DNA of 51,123 nt from an uncultured Acidimicrobiaceae bacterium. Lineage in GTDB: Bacteria; Actinomycetota; Acidimicrobiia; Acidimicrobiales; RAAP-2. Numbering within the stretch: position 1 is the first letter of the stretch; the number at the start of each line of letters is the position of its first letter. Location: positions 1-51,123 of the forward strand of contig CALAYR010000108.1 of assembly GCA_937894805.1 (NCBI GenBank), written 5' to 3'. The translations under genes were made by a program, and so were the position numbers. Shown in pieces: positions 29,092 to 37,901 of this stretch. A model generated the notes under the pieces. That model made no database searches. It had not been told where the DNA came from and saw nothing but the letters and a program-made list of their open reading frames with translations.

Positions 29092-30423
29092 ATGACTTCT
29101 CGTGCCTACCCGTCACCCTCGCACATCTTTGACGTCGTGATCGTCGGAGGTGGGCCGTCCGGCTCTGCGGCCGCCTACTGGCTGGCTTCCGCCGGGTGGG
29201 ATGTCTGCCTCATTGAGAAAAAGACGTTCCCCCGCGAAAAGACGTGTGGCGATGGCCTAACCCCTCGATCAGTGCACCAACTCGCCGAAATGGGCCTCGA
29301 GAGCGAGGTGGCCAAGCACGGGCACAAGTACTCCGGCCTTCGCTCCTACGGCTTTGGCGCCTCCATCGAAATGCAGTGGCCCGAACACCCCGTATTCCCG
29401 AACTACGGCTACTCCATAACTCGCTACAGCCTCGACGGCATGGTGGCCGGGCACGCCGAGTCCCACGGAGCCACCCTGCTGACCGGCAGTGAGGTCGTCG
29501 GCCTCCTAAACGCCTCGGACCCCATTGAGGGCAAGCTGCGTGGCTGCGCCGGTGTTATCGCCAAGGACAAAGAGACGGGCAACACCCACGAAATAATGGG
29601 TCGCGTTGTCCTCGTCGGTGACGGACAGAACTCGCGCATTGGTCGCGAACTCGGTGTTAGTCGTCGACGTGACTGGCCTATGGGCATGGCGATTCGCGGT
29701 TACTACAAGAGCGACCGCCACGACGAGCCGTGGATTGAGTCGCACCTCGACATCCGTAGCCCTGAAGGTGAAGTTGTCCCCGGCTACGGCTGGATCTTCC
29801 CCCTCGGAGACGGCCGAGTCAATGTGGGGGTCGGCCTTCTCTCGACCGACCGCGCCTGGAAGGGCGTCAATACGACCAAACTTCAGGAGTACTTCGTCGC
29901 CCAAACGGCCAAGGCCTGGGGACTCAATGAGTCCACTTCGTGCGGTCCCCCAACCGGTGGACGCCTGCCTATGGGCCTGGCTCTCGGACCACGCGTCGGA
30001 CCGAACACGTTGACGATTGGTGATGCCGCCGGCACCGTCAATCCCTTCAATGGTGAAGGAATCGCCTACGGGTACGAAACTGGGCGCCTGGCCGCCGCTG
30101 TTGTGGGTGAGGCGCTGATCGCGGATGATCTCGGCAAACTCGCCCTCTACGACACACGTATCGACGACGCCTACGGCGAGTACTACAAGGTCGCCCGTAT
30201 GTTCGTGCGAATCATTTCCGAGCCCCAGATTTTGTCGATCTGCGTGAAGTTCGGCCTCCGCGTGGAGCCTCTCATGAAAGAACTCCTCGCGATTATGGCG
30301 AACCTCATGAGTAACGGCACTCGTGGCCCGGCCGAACTCGGTTTCGGTGCCATGTCGAAGTTAGTTGACGTAATTCCCCAGCAAGCATTTGACCTTCTAC
30401 TGAATCGAGGATCAGAGTCATGA
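29092..30423 (+). CDS. Geranylgeranyl-reductase-family flavoprotein (MenJ-like menaquinone reductase candidate)
   Basis: A 443-residue FAD enzyme: FDVVIVGGGPSGSAAAYWLA at residues 13-32, the KTCGDGLTPRSV active-site motif of geranylgeranyl reductases, and the second FAD motif IGDAAGTVNPFNGEGIAYG. The family saturates isoprenoid double bonds. In mycobacteria the MenJ member reduces one isoprene unit of menaquinone. Its position divergent from the complex I operon fits a quinone role, but archaeal-type lipid or chlorophyll side-chain activity is also known in the family, so the substrate is inferred. It overlaps the ZIP gene by 4 bases. Confidence 0.82.
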   Translation: MTSRAYPSPSHIFDVVIVGGGPSGSAAAYWLASAGWDVCLIEKKTFPREKTCGDGLTPRSVHQLAEMGLESEVAKHGHKYSGLRSYGFGASIEMQWPEHPVFPNYGYSITRYSLDGMVAGHAESHGATLLTGSEVVGLLNASDPIEGKLRGCAGVIAKDKETGNTHEIMGRVVLVGDGQNSRIGRELGVSRRRDWPMGMAIRGYYKSDRHDEPWIESHLDIRSPEGEVVPGYGWIFPLGDGRVNVGVGLLSTDRAWKGVNTTKLQEYFVAQTAKAWGLNESTSCGPPTGGRLPMGLALGPRVGPNTLTIGDAAGTVNPFNGEGIAYGYETGRLAAAVVGEALIADDLGKLALYDTRIDDAYGEYYKVARMFVRIISEPQILSICVKFGLRVEPLMKELLAIMANLMSNGTRGPAELGFGAMSKLVDVIPQQAFDLLLNRGSES

Positions 30424-31229
30424 GTACCCAAATAACCTTCGCGAACACTGTTCTGCTTGGTTTTATCGCCGGAGCCACCATCTCGCTTGGCCTGCTGCTC
30501 GGTCGCATGAAGGCCCCCGCTCCACGTTTTCGGGCGCTCCTCAACGCGATTGCCATTGGCATCTTGATCTTTTTGGCGGCTGATGTACTGCACGGAGCCA
30601 TGGCGCAACTCGAAGTTGCCATCGACACCCACAACCACGGCCTAACGTTCCTACGCACCGTGCTGGTCATTGGCGGATTGGCCGTCGGAATCTTGGGACT
30701 GGTGGGTTACGACAGTTGGAGCAAGCGACGCCGCGCGAAGCTCACTGAAGTATCTGAAGAGAACGACTGGACGCCGGCAGCTCGCATGAGTTTGCTCCTC
30801 GCTGTCGGTATTGGACTCCACAACTTCGGTGAGGGTCTCGCCATTGGCTCTTCCGCCCACAGTGGTGCCGTATCTCTCACTACCGTTTTGGTGGTTGGCT
30901 TCGCCCTCCACAACGCCACCGAAGGCTTCGGCATTATCGCGCCGCTTTCCGGCGCTAGTGAGCGGGCCTCATGGAAATTTCTGGGTCTCATGGCGATTAT
31001 TAGTGGTGGGCCAACCACGCTCGGAACCATCGTGGGCTGGTCGTGGACGAGCGACACGCTGAGCGTGGCCTTCTACGCGCTGGCGGCCGGATCGATTATC
31101 TACGTCGTTGCGCAACTCTTTACCGTGGCCCAACGTCAAAAGGCCGGCAACTTGTTGTTCTACGGAATCATCATCGGCATCGCGACCGGTCTGCTGACCG
31201 AGCTAATCGTGGAGCTGGCTAACGCCTAA
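30420..31229 (+). CDS. ZIP-family divalent metal transporter
   Basis: A 269-residue membrane protein with about eight helices. The metal-site motifs of ZIP transporters are clear: HNFGEG (134-139) and HNATEG (164-169), on consecutive helices separated by VSLTTVLVVGFAL. A histidine-bearing loop (DTHNHG, 69-74) could also bind metal. ZIP proteins carry Zn, Fe, Mn or related ions into the cytoplasm. It is ATGA-coupled to the flavoprotein gene, so the two are co-transcribed. The 3' end overlaps the convergent hemL by 4 bases. The metal cannot be told from sequence. Confidence 0.82.
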   Translation: MSTQITFANTVLLGFIAGATISLGLLLGRMKAPAPRFRALLNAIAIGILIFLAADVLHGAMAQLEVAIDTHNHGLTFLRTVLVIGGLAVGILGLVGYDSWSKRRRAKLTEVSEENDWTPAARMSLLLAVGIGLHNFGEGLAIGSSAHSGAVSLTTVLVVGFALHNATEGFGIIAPLSGASERASWKFLGLMAIISGGPTTLGTIVGWSWTSDTLSVAFYALAAGSIIYVVAQLFTVAQRQKAGNLLFYGIIIGIATGLLTELIVELANA

Positions 31230-32497
31230 GAAATTGCCCGGGCCGACTCGGCCGCGGCCTGCAGTGTCCGATCAAACTCACGCGATCCGTGAGCCATCGA
31301 GACGAACATAATTTCGTACGAGCCGGGAGCCATCGCAATGCCGCGGGTGAGCATCTCGTGGAAGAACTTTCGGTAGAGGCCGTTGTCGCAGAGGATTTTC
31401 GCCTCATCAAAGTTCGATGGCGCCGCGACCTCGCTCGGAGCCAAGAAGAGACCGAGCAGTGGTCCCTGAGTGGGAATCACGGCGTAGAGGCCGTTCTCAC
31501 GAATGACCGCTTCGAGATCTGCCGCGAACTTCTGCGCCGCACTCGTTAAGGCTACGTGCGAGGCCTGGTCCATGGCGTTCATTACGGTCACACCAGCGGC
31601 CGTTGCCAAGGGATTACCCGAGAGCGTGCCGGCCTGGTAGACGGGGCCCAAAGGTGCCAGGTTGCTGAGGAGTTCACGGCTGCCACCGAAGGCCCCGACG
31701 GGCAGGCCACCACCGATGACCTTGCCGAAGCACCAAATATCGGGGGTAACGCCGAAGTACTCCTCGGCACCGCCACGAGTCAGACGAAAACCAGTGATGA
31801 CTTCGTCAAAAATTAGGAGGGCTCCAACTCGGTCGCACTCGGCTCGTAGCGCCTGAAGGAAGCCGGGGGCTGGGGCAACGAGGTTCATGTTGGCCGCGAC
31901 CGGCTCCACGAGAACGGCCGCAACGGACTCATCCAGGGTCGGTACAACGTTGTACGGAGCAACCAAGGTGTCACCGACCGCACCGGCGGTTACGCCGGCC
32001 GAGTCGGGCAGCCCCATCTGCGCCACACCACTACCACCGGCGACGAGTAGCGCGTCGGAGTGTCCGTGGTAGCAGCCGTCAAACTTGAGAATCTTCGAAC
32101 GCCGGGTGGCGCCGCGCGCCAGTCGCACCGCACTCATTACGGCTTCGGTCCCCGAACTAACGAGTCGCACTTGTTCGATTCCAGTGACCCGAGCCACCAT
32201 CGCTTCAGCCAATTCGACTTCACCTTGCGTGGGGGCGCCGAACGTCGTGCCGAGGGAGGCTCGTGACTGGATGGCGGCCACCACATCGGGGTGGGCGTGA
32301 CCAAGCAGTGAGGCGCCGTAGCTCTGGACGTAGTCCACGTACGTCGTTCCCTCGACGTCAGTGACGTAGGCGCCTGATCCCGACACGACGGTGTACGGCG
32401 TCCCACCAACGCTGCGGAAACTCCGGACTGGAGAATCAACACCACCAGGAATCACAATCTTCGCGCGGTCGAACCACGCCTCGTTAGTCATTGTCAT
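31226..32497 (-). CDS. hemL: Glutamate-1-semialdehyde 2,1-aminomutase
   Basis: A 423-residue PLP enzyme that turns glutamate 1-semialdehyde into 5-aminolevulinate, the second step of the C5 heme route. The PLP lysine is K259 in FGKVIGGGLPVGAFGG; D231 in LIFDEVITGFR contacts the PLP ring. RLVSSGTEAVMSAVRLARG and FDGCYHGHSDALLV are family signatures. The start ATG overlaps the hemB stop by 4 bases, making hemL the last gene of the rex-hem cluster. Confidence 0.96.
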   Translation of the reverse strand: MTMTNEAWFDRAKIVIPGGVDSPVRSFRSVGGTPYTVVSGSGAYVTDVEGTTYVDYVQSYGASLLGHAHPDVVAAIQSRASLGTTFGAPTQGEVELAEAMVARVTGIEQVRLVSSGTEAVMSAVRLARGATRRSKILKFDGCYHGHSDALLVAGGSGVAQMGLPDSAGVTAGAVGDTLVAPYNVVPTLDESVAAVLVEPVAANMNLVAPAPGFLQALRAECDRVGALLIFDEVITGFRLTRGGAEEYFGVTPDIWCFGKVIGGGLPVGAFGGSRELLSNLAPLGPVYQAGTLSGNPLATAAGVTVMNAMDQASHVALTSAAQKFAADLEAVIRENGLYAVIPTQGPLLGLFLAPSEVAAPSNFDEAKILCDNGLYRKFFHEMLTRGIAMAPGSYEIMFVSMAHGSREFDRTLQAAAESARAIS

Positions 32498-33477
32498 CGT
32501 TGCAACACTTCAGCAATCTCTTTGGCGAAGTAGGTGAGTACGAAATCGGCACCGGCGCGGCGAACTGCCAAAAGCTGTTCGAGCGCCACGACTTCGCCAT
32601 CAATCCAACCGTTGGCGGCCGCGGCCTTGATCATGGCGTACTCCCCACTTACGTGATACGCGCACAGGGGAACGTCGAGCTCTCGACGCAGGTCACTGAG
32701 TACATCGAGGTAGGTCATGGCCGGCTTCACCATGATGATGTCCGCACCCTGCTCAACGTCGGCACGGGCCTCACGGAGTGATTCGCGACGATTAGCTGGA
32801 TCTTGCTGGTAGGTCTTGCGATTACCGCCTCCGGCAATCTCCACACCGACCGCTTCACGGAACGGACCGTAGAGCCCACTGGCGTACTTAGCGGCGTAGG
32901 CCAAAATAACCGTGTCGAGATACCCGGCACCGTCAAGGCCCTGGCGAATAGCGCCGACTTGGCCGTCCATCATGCCGCTCGGAGCCACGACGTGTGCTCC
33001 CGCTTCGACCTGGGCTAATGCGGTTCGCTCGTAGAGCTCGAGCGTGGCGTCATTGTCGACCGTTCCGTCGGCCTTCACCACGCCACAGTGTCCGTGCGAG
33101 GTGTACTCATCTAAACAGAGGTCCGACATAATCACCATGGAGTCGCCGAACTCACCACGAATTTCACGGAGCGCCACCTGGGCAATCCCGTTGGGGTCGT
33201 AGGCGCCCGAACCCAATTCATCTTTGGCCTGAGGCACGCCAAAAAGGATGAGACTGCGCACACCGCGCTGATACAGCTCTCGTACTTCGGCCAACAGAGA
33301 CGGCACGGTGTGTTGAAACTGACCGGGCAGGGAGGAAATTGCCTTGGGCTCGGAGAGTCCCTCGGCGACAAAGAGGGGCGCCACGAGGTCGTCCAGACTC
33401 AGTGTGGTCTCGGCAACTAATTGACGCAAAGCCGCAGTCGAGCGGAGTCGCCGGGGACGTTCAGTCGGGAAAGCCAT
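32494..33477 (-). CDS. hemB: Porphobilinogen synthase (5-aminolevulinate dehydratase)
   Basis: A 327-residue enzyme condensing two 5-aminolevulinates into porphobilinogen. The Schiff-base lysines lie in AYAAKYASG (K197) and IIMVKPAMTYLD (about K252). The metal-loop segment reads SDLCLDEYTSHGHCG: of the three zinc cysteines of E. coli HemB, the middle one is Asp (C121, D123, C131). So the active-site metal may be bound differently, between the zinc and magnesium types. It starts 31 bases after hemD and overlaps hemL. Confidence 0.95.
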   Translation of the reverse strand: MAFPTERPRRLRSTAALRQLVAETTLSLDDLVAPLFVAEGLSEPKAISSLPGQFQHTVPSLLAEVRELYQRGVRSLILFGVPQAKDELGSGAYDPNGIAQVALREIRGEFGDSMVIMSDLCLDEYTSHGHCGVVKADGTVDNDATLELYERTALAQVEAGAHVVAPSGMMDGQVGAIRQGLDGAGYLDTVILAYAAKYASGLYGPFREAVGVEIAGGGNRKTYQQDPANRRESLREARADVEQGADIIMVKPAMTYLDVLSDLRRELDVPLCAYHVSGEYAMIKAAAANGWIDGEVVALEQLLAVRRAGADFVLTYFAKEIAEVLQR

Positions 33478-33508
33478 GCGTTCAGGCTAGTAGCCACGAT
33501 TTCATGAA

Positions 33509-34174
33509 CTAAAAGAGGGCGCGCTCGATTTCTTCGGGGGTGGCCGCAATCACCACGTTCGCGTGGGTTTTTCTGACGACCTCTGCGGTGGTCTCGCCCT
33601 GAGCCACCACGACCGTTTCGGGCCGGATGTAGGGAGCCGCCACTTCCCACGCCGAAGGAGCACTAATGACCACGGCGTCTGAATTCGTGAGTAGTACTTG
33701 ATCGGTGCCGGTAAGGACCCGGGGCACCGTTTCGTAGACGGCGACGTGAGTGTGCGTCACGCCACGTGCCGCGAGGCCATTGGCCAGTTCGGGGCGAGGG
33801 TGCAGGGCGCCGAGCGAGAGTACGGGTGCGGCCAAATCCATGGAGGCGATAGAGGAAGCCGAGAGGGCGGGCGAGCTTTGCACACCCGCAACGCCCTGTA
33901 GCTCGAGGGCGCGGAGCGTGGCCGGACCCACGGCCACCACGTCGGCGTCAGGAAAGCGCACGCGGGCTCGGGCTGCATACGTGGCGGCGCGGGCACTCGT
34001 TACGACGATGGATTTGGGGTCGTCCCCGAGGCGCTCCAGGGTGCGATCAAATTCCGAAACTTCAAATTCCCGAGTGGAGGTCAGCGGAAGTTCATTCATG
34101 GCACAGCGACCTTCGAGATGACGACGTAGTTCGTCGTTCCGCGGAGGCTCTCGCGTCAGAAGTACGAATTTCAT
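33509..34174 (-). CDS. hemD: Uroporphyrinogen III synthase
   Basis: A 221-residue protein starting MKFVLLTREPPRND at the ATG at 34174, one base after the hemC stop; upstream residues in the open frame are hemC sequence. HemD proteins are poorly conserved, but the N-terminal LTR motif, VTSARAATYA and the final VVVAQGETTAEVVR (the usual G-x-x-T-A pattern) fit. It closes hydroxymethylbilane into uroporphyrinogen III with D-ring inversion. Position between hemC and hemB supports the call. Confidence 0.88.
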   Translation of the reverse strand: MKFVLLTREPPRNDELRRHLEGRCAMNELPLTSTREFEVSEFDRTLERLGDDPKSIVVTSARAATYAARARVRFPDADVVAVGPATLRALELQGVAGVQSSPALSASSIASMDLAAPVLSLGALHPRPELANGLAARGVTHTHVAVYETVPRVLTGTDQVLLTNSDAVVISAPSAWEVAAPYIRPETVVVAQGETTAEVVRKTHANVVIAATPEEIERALF

Positions 34175-34175
34175 G

Positions 34176-35072
34176 TCACCGACTCGTTGGCAGTGCGCCG
34201 CCGCCAAGTTCATCACGAATGTAACGAGCAACCGTTATTCCGAGTGCAGTGGCATCGGTACCCGACTCTCGAAACCGCAGCACACGAATCCCCGATGGTG
34301 CGGCCATGACGCCGCTCAAAGAGAGAACGCCATCCAGCAACGTGGCATGGGCGGCAGCGGGAATCGCGCAACCCGCACCGAGTTCAGCCAGGAAGGCTCG
34401 CTCGCAGATCAAACGAAGCGCCGCGTCTTCATCGTGAATCGAGGCGAGCGCGAGCTGCGTCGCGCCGTCTCCGGTGCGGGCCTCTAGGGCAATCGCCCCT
34501 TGGCCCACTTGCGGAACGAACCATTCGGGATCGAGTCGCTCGGCAATCTGCTCACTCCACCCCAGACGATCAAGGGCTGCGGCGGCGGCCACGACGGCGT
34601 CGATTCCTGACTCGTTGACGGCGGCCAAGCGGGCCGCCATGTTGCCACGAAGCTCCACAAAGTTCAGATCTGGTCGACGCTCCGCCAGAAGGGAGCGGCG
34701 GCGAGGTGAGCCGGTGGCGACAGTGGCTCCAGGACCGAGTCCAGCCAGGGAACGTCCCACGAGCACATCGGCCGGATCGCGGCGTTCGGGGACGCAGGTG
34801 ATAACAAGACCCTCAGGTGTCACCGAGGGAAGGTCCTTAGCCGAATGGACCGCCACATCGGCTCGTCCCTCCAAGACAGCGTGTTGGACTTCTACGGTAA
34901 AGACACCTTGCCCGGCAATAGTGGTGAGCGGAACTTCGTTTTGACGGTCACCGGTGGTGACGACTTCGACAATTTCGCACGTCGTACCTACTAACTCGAG
35001 TCGGCGCGCCACTTCCATGGCCTGAGCCAGGGCGAGTGGCGAACGACGAGTCGCGAGACGAAGGTGACTCAC
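34176..35072 (-). CDS. hemC: Hydroxymethylbilane synthase
   Basis: A 298-residue enzyme joining four porphobilinogens. The catalytic aspartate lies in VHSAKDLPS (D80), and the dipyrromethane cofactor cysteine is C235 in LGAGCAIPAAAHA. The N-terminus SHLRLATRRSPLALAQA is typical. The start is a GTG at 35072 overlapping the hemA TGA (GTGA), so it is translationally coupled. Confidence 0.96.
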   Translation of the reverse strand: MSHLRLATRRSPLALAQAMEVARRLELVGTTCEIVEVVTTGDRQNEVPLTTIAGQGVFTVEVQHAVLEGRADVAVHSAKDLPSVTPEGLVITCVPERRDPADVLVGRSLAGLGPGATVATGSPRRRSLLAERRPDLNFVELRGNMAARLAAVNESGIDAVVAAAAALDRLGWSEQIAERLDPEWFVPQVGQGAIALEARTGDGATQLALASIHDEDAALRLICERAFLAELGAGCAIPAAAHATLLDGVLSLSGVMAAPSGIRVLRFRESGTDATALGITVARYIRDELGGGALPTSR

Positions 35073-36331
35073 AGGTCAAAGAGGTTGCGAAGCGCCTCCG
35101 TCAGGCGCTGACCTCGGTCCGTTCCGGCGGAATCTTTGAGTCCCAGGGTGGGTTGATGTGCGATTTTGGCGACAATGGAACGTGTTAGCGACTCCACCAT
35201 CTCCCACTGTTCCGCCGTCATGAATGAAAACTCAGACTGGCGCTTGGCCAATTCCATTCGACGTATGTCTTCGAATCGCTCACGCAGTTCGGCCACGATT
35301 GAAGCAGCGCCTCGCGAACGGCGATCTTCGAGATACTTTTCAACCTCAGACTTCAAGATTTCTTCGGCCGCCTTGATCTCATCACGCCGCTCGGCCAGAG
35401 AGCGATCAATGACTTGACTCAGATGCGCAATATCGAGTCGTCGAACGTGCAGCAACGCATCTACATCACCATCGACGACCCGAGGCATACCAAGGTCCAC
35501 GATGAGGACGGGAGTTCGGCTGTCCGCAAAGTCGCTGACGCCCAAGAGGGCGTGCGGAACTTCAATCGCCGTCACCACAATTGAGGCGTGCGGCAGATGC
35601 TGAGAAGCCTGCTCGAGGGAGATGGCTTCAATCCGGCCATCGGCGAGTTCTTCTAAGACCGCATCGGCATTCGCGACCGTCCGATTCGCCACCATGATGC
35701 GATCGAGCCCGAGGCGATCGTCACGCAGGCCCTTGATGATGCCCTGTCCCAACTGGCCTGCGCCGTACACAATGGCGGTGGCGCCGCTCGTGGCCGCCCC
35801 CAGTTCGTGGCGGATGAGATCGACCGTGGCTTGGGCGAAGCTCGTTGTGCCCCGAGCGATTGCCGTTTCGTTACGCACCTTGCGACCGGCGGCAATTGCC
35901 CTCTGAAACAGCGCGGAGAGCTCGGCCCCGACAGCGTGCTCCTCTTCGGCCCGTTCGAGTGACCGTCGCAGCTGCCCCAGTACTTCAAACTCGCCAGGCA
36001 CCACTGATTTCAGACCAGCTGCCACAGCAAAAAGATGGCTCGATACGCCGCGGTCAAAATGAATTTCAAGTACCGGAGAGATTTCAGTTTCGGGAACATT
36101 CGTTATGGCTGCCAACGTTGCCGTGATCTCTTCGACGGCGCCATGAAAACGATCAATTACGGCATAGACCTCAGTGCGAAGACACGTTGAGACCAACACG
36201 GCCTCTTGGATATTGGCATTCGCTAAGAGCGTGCCAAGCGCCTTGCCAAACTCATCGTCAGGGACTGTAACGCGCTCCAATAAATCCAGCGACGCCCGCT
36301 CGTGATTTAGTCCAACTGAGAGAAATGACAC
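35069..36331 (-). CDS. hemA: Glutamyl-tRNA reductase
   Basis: A 420-residue enzyme, the committed step from Glu-tRNA to glutamate 1-semialdehyde with NADPH. The catalytic C50 lies in STCLRTEVYAV; most homologs read STCNRTE, so Asn51 is Leu here. The NADPH-binding motif VYGAGQLGQGIIKG and the C-terminal dimer helix (LTRSIVAKIAHQPT) are present. It follows rex by 18 bases and is GTGA-coupled to hemC. Rex controls this gene in Streptomyces. Confidence 0.95.
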   Translation of the reverse strand: MSFLSVGLNHERASLDLLERVTVPDDEFGKALGTLLANANIQEAVLVSTCLRTEVYAVIDRFHGAVEEITATLAAITNVPETEISPVLEIHFDRGVSSHLFAVAAGLKSVVPGEFEVLGQLRRSLERAEEEHAVGAELSALFQRAIAAGRKVRNETAIARGTTSFAQATVDLIRHELGAATSGATAIVYGAGQLGQGIIKGLRDDRLGLDRIMVANRTVANADAVLEELADGRIEAISLEQASQHLPHASIVVTAIEVPHALLGVSDFADSRTPVLIVDLGMPRVVDGDVDALLHVRRLDIAHLSQVIDRSLAERRDEIKAAEEILKSEVEKYLEDRRSRGAASIVAELRERFEDIRRMELAKRQSEFSFMTAEQWEMVESLTRSIVAKIAHQPTLGLKDSAGTDRGQRLTEALRNLFDL

Positions 36332-36349
36332 GTGACCTCCGCCTCCATG

Positions 36350-37048
36350 CTAGGAGGGTCGAGCCGCAACGGGCGGGGTCGTAAGTCCCAACGTACGCAA
36401 AAGCCCACCGCCGAGAGGTCCGGTGCCATTGGTGAGGTGGTAGGCCAAAATCTGCAGCTCAATGGAAAAGTCCACGTACCGAACCGCTGTACCCACGGGC
36501 ACATCCAGGACCTTGGGCGAGAAGTTCAATATCGCGTGGATATTGGCTCCCACGAGCGCATCGGCGACATCTTGAGCGACCTCTGAAGGTGTGCAGATAA
36601 CGCCAATCGTGGCCGGCAAGATGCCGTCGCGTGGATCACGGACAGCGATTCCGGCAATCTCGGTCCCGACGAGCTGGGGATCGACGTCGTAGAGACCGAC
36701 GATCTGTGCCCCTCGGATGAGGAAGTTACTTGATCCCACGAGGGCGCGTCCAAGATTTCCCAGCCCGATGATGACGACGTCGTAGTGACGGTTGTGGCCG
36801 AGTGCTTCATCGATTTGGACCTCGAGGGTCTGTATGTCGTAGCCCGAGCCGCGCGTTCCGAGGGGGCCGAGGCCCGAGAGGTCGCGCCGAACCGTAGCGG
36901 CGGTAACGCCGGCGAGATCACCGAGGCGCTGGGAGTCAGTCTTAGTCAGACCACGCCGCAGCATCTCTTGCGCGATTCGTTGATAGACGGGCAGTCGCGC
37001 AATCGTTGGCTCAGACAGTTGGCGATTGCGATTGAGGGCACTCGACAT
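36350..37048 (-). CDS. rex: Redox-sensing transcriptional repressor Rex
   Basis: A 232-residue repressor that senses NADH/NAD. The N-terminal winged helix (LGDLAGVTAATVRRDLSGLG, about 42-61) is followed by the NAD-binding Rossmann motif VVIIGLGNLGRAL and a domain-swapped C-terminal helix. High NADH releases Rex from DNA. In Streptomyces coelicolor rex heads the hemACD operon and also controls cyd and nuo genes; here rex is followed by hemA-C-D-B-L. It sits 14 bases after proC, so it may share that transcript. I could not find a convincing Rex operator in the short gaps nearby. Confidence 0.94.
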   Translation of the reverse strand: MSSALNRNRQLSEPTIARLPVYQRIAQEMLRRGLTKTDSQRLGDLAGVTAATVRRDLSGLGPLGTRGSGYDIQTLEVQIDEALGHNRHYDVVIIGLGNLGRALVGSSNFLIRGAQIVGLYDVDPQLVGTEIAGIAVRDPRDGILPATIGVICTPSEVAQDVADALVGANIHAILNFSPKVLDVPVGTAVRYVDFSIELQILAYHLTNGTGPLGGGLLRTLGLTTPPVAARPS

Positions 37049-37062
37049 AACGGAAACAGTTC

Positions 37063-37872
37063 CTAGCGTCCCAGTTGGCGGCTGCGCTCGGAAGCGGCGG
37101 CCACCGCTTCGAGGAAAGCGGCACGAACAGCACGAGCTTCAAGCATGCGTAGTCCTGCTGCCGTCGTTCCACCCGGTGAGGTCACCTGGCTTCGTAGCTC
37201 CTCGGGCGTGGCGTCGGATGCAGCCAGGAGCGCGGCCGAACCTTCGAAGGTGCCGATCACTAGTTGGCGTGAAACTTCGCGCGTGAGACCTTGGTGGACT
37301 CCAGCTTCGACCAACGCCTCAACCACCATGTAGAGGTAGGCCGGCATGGGGCCAGAAAGTCCCGTCACAGTGTCCATGTGCTTTTCGCTGACGCGCACGA
37401 CAATGCCGACGGCGCCGAGTACAGAAGTAGCCCAGTCCAGATCATCCTTGGTCGCAAAATCACCACCCGAGATCGCCGAGACACCCTTACCGACGAGCAC
37501 CGGCGTATTGGGCATCGAACGGATAACGGCCGCACCACTGGGGAGAGTGGCTTCAATGCGCTTCGTAGAAAGTCCCGCCACGACGGAGAGGACTCGTCGA
37601 ATGCCGACGGCGCCGATAAGCCGTGCCGCACCTTCTGCCTGATCGGGCTTGACGGCCAAGATGGCGCTCGTACCCTGGGGGTCGACGTGTTCGAGTTCGA
37701 GCGAAGCAAGCACGGTCACACCGGGGAGCTCGCTCGTTAGTTCATCACGTGTTTGGACTGCGGATTCGATAATCGCGAGGCGGTCTGGTGTGCACCAGCC
37801 CGCCGCGAGGAGGCCCTTGGCGAGCGCTCCGCCCATGCGTCCGCCGCCAACAATAATGAGGTCAAATGCCAT
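37063..37872 (-). CDS. proC: Pyrroline-5-carboxylate reductase
   Basis: A 269-residue NADPH-dependent enzyme, the last step of proline synthesis. The N-terminal Rossmann motif IIVGGGRMGGALAKGLL and the C-terminal VTSPGGTTAAGLRMLE signature are clear, as is SMPNTPVLVGKGVSAI in the middle. It precedes rex by 14 bases. The proC-rex-hem order is seen in other Actinobacteria; the functional link to heme is not evident. Confidence 0.95.
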   Translation of the reverse strand: MAFDLIIVGGGRMGGALAKGLLAAGWCTPDRLAIIESAVQTRDELTSELPGVTVLASLELEHVDPQGTSAILAVKPDQAEGAARLIGAVGIRRVLSVVAGLSTKRIEATLPSGAAVIRSMPNTPVLVGKGVSAISGGDFATKDDLDWATSVLGAVGIVVRVSEKHMDTVTGLSGPMPAYLYMVVEALVEAGVHQGLTREVSRQLVIGTFEGSAALLAASDATPEELRSQVTSPGGTTAAGLRMLEARAVRAAFLEAVAAASERSRQLGR

Positions 37873-37901
37873 GCCTACACGCTAGTGCAGTCGTGAAAGC
37901 A

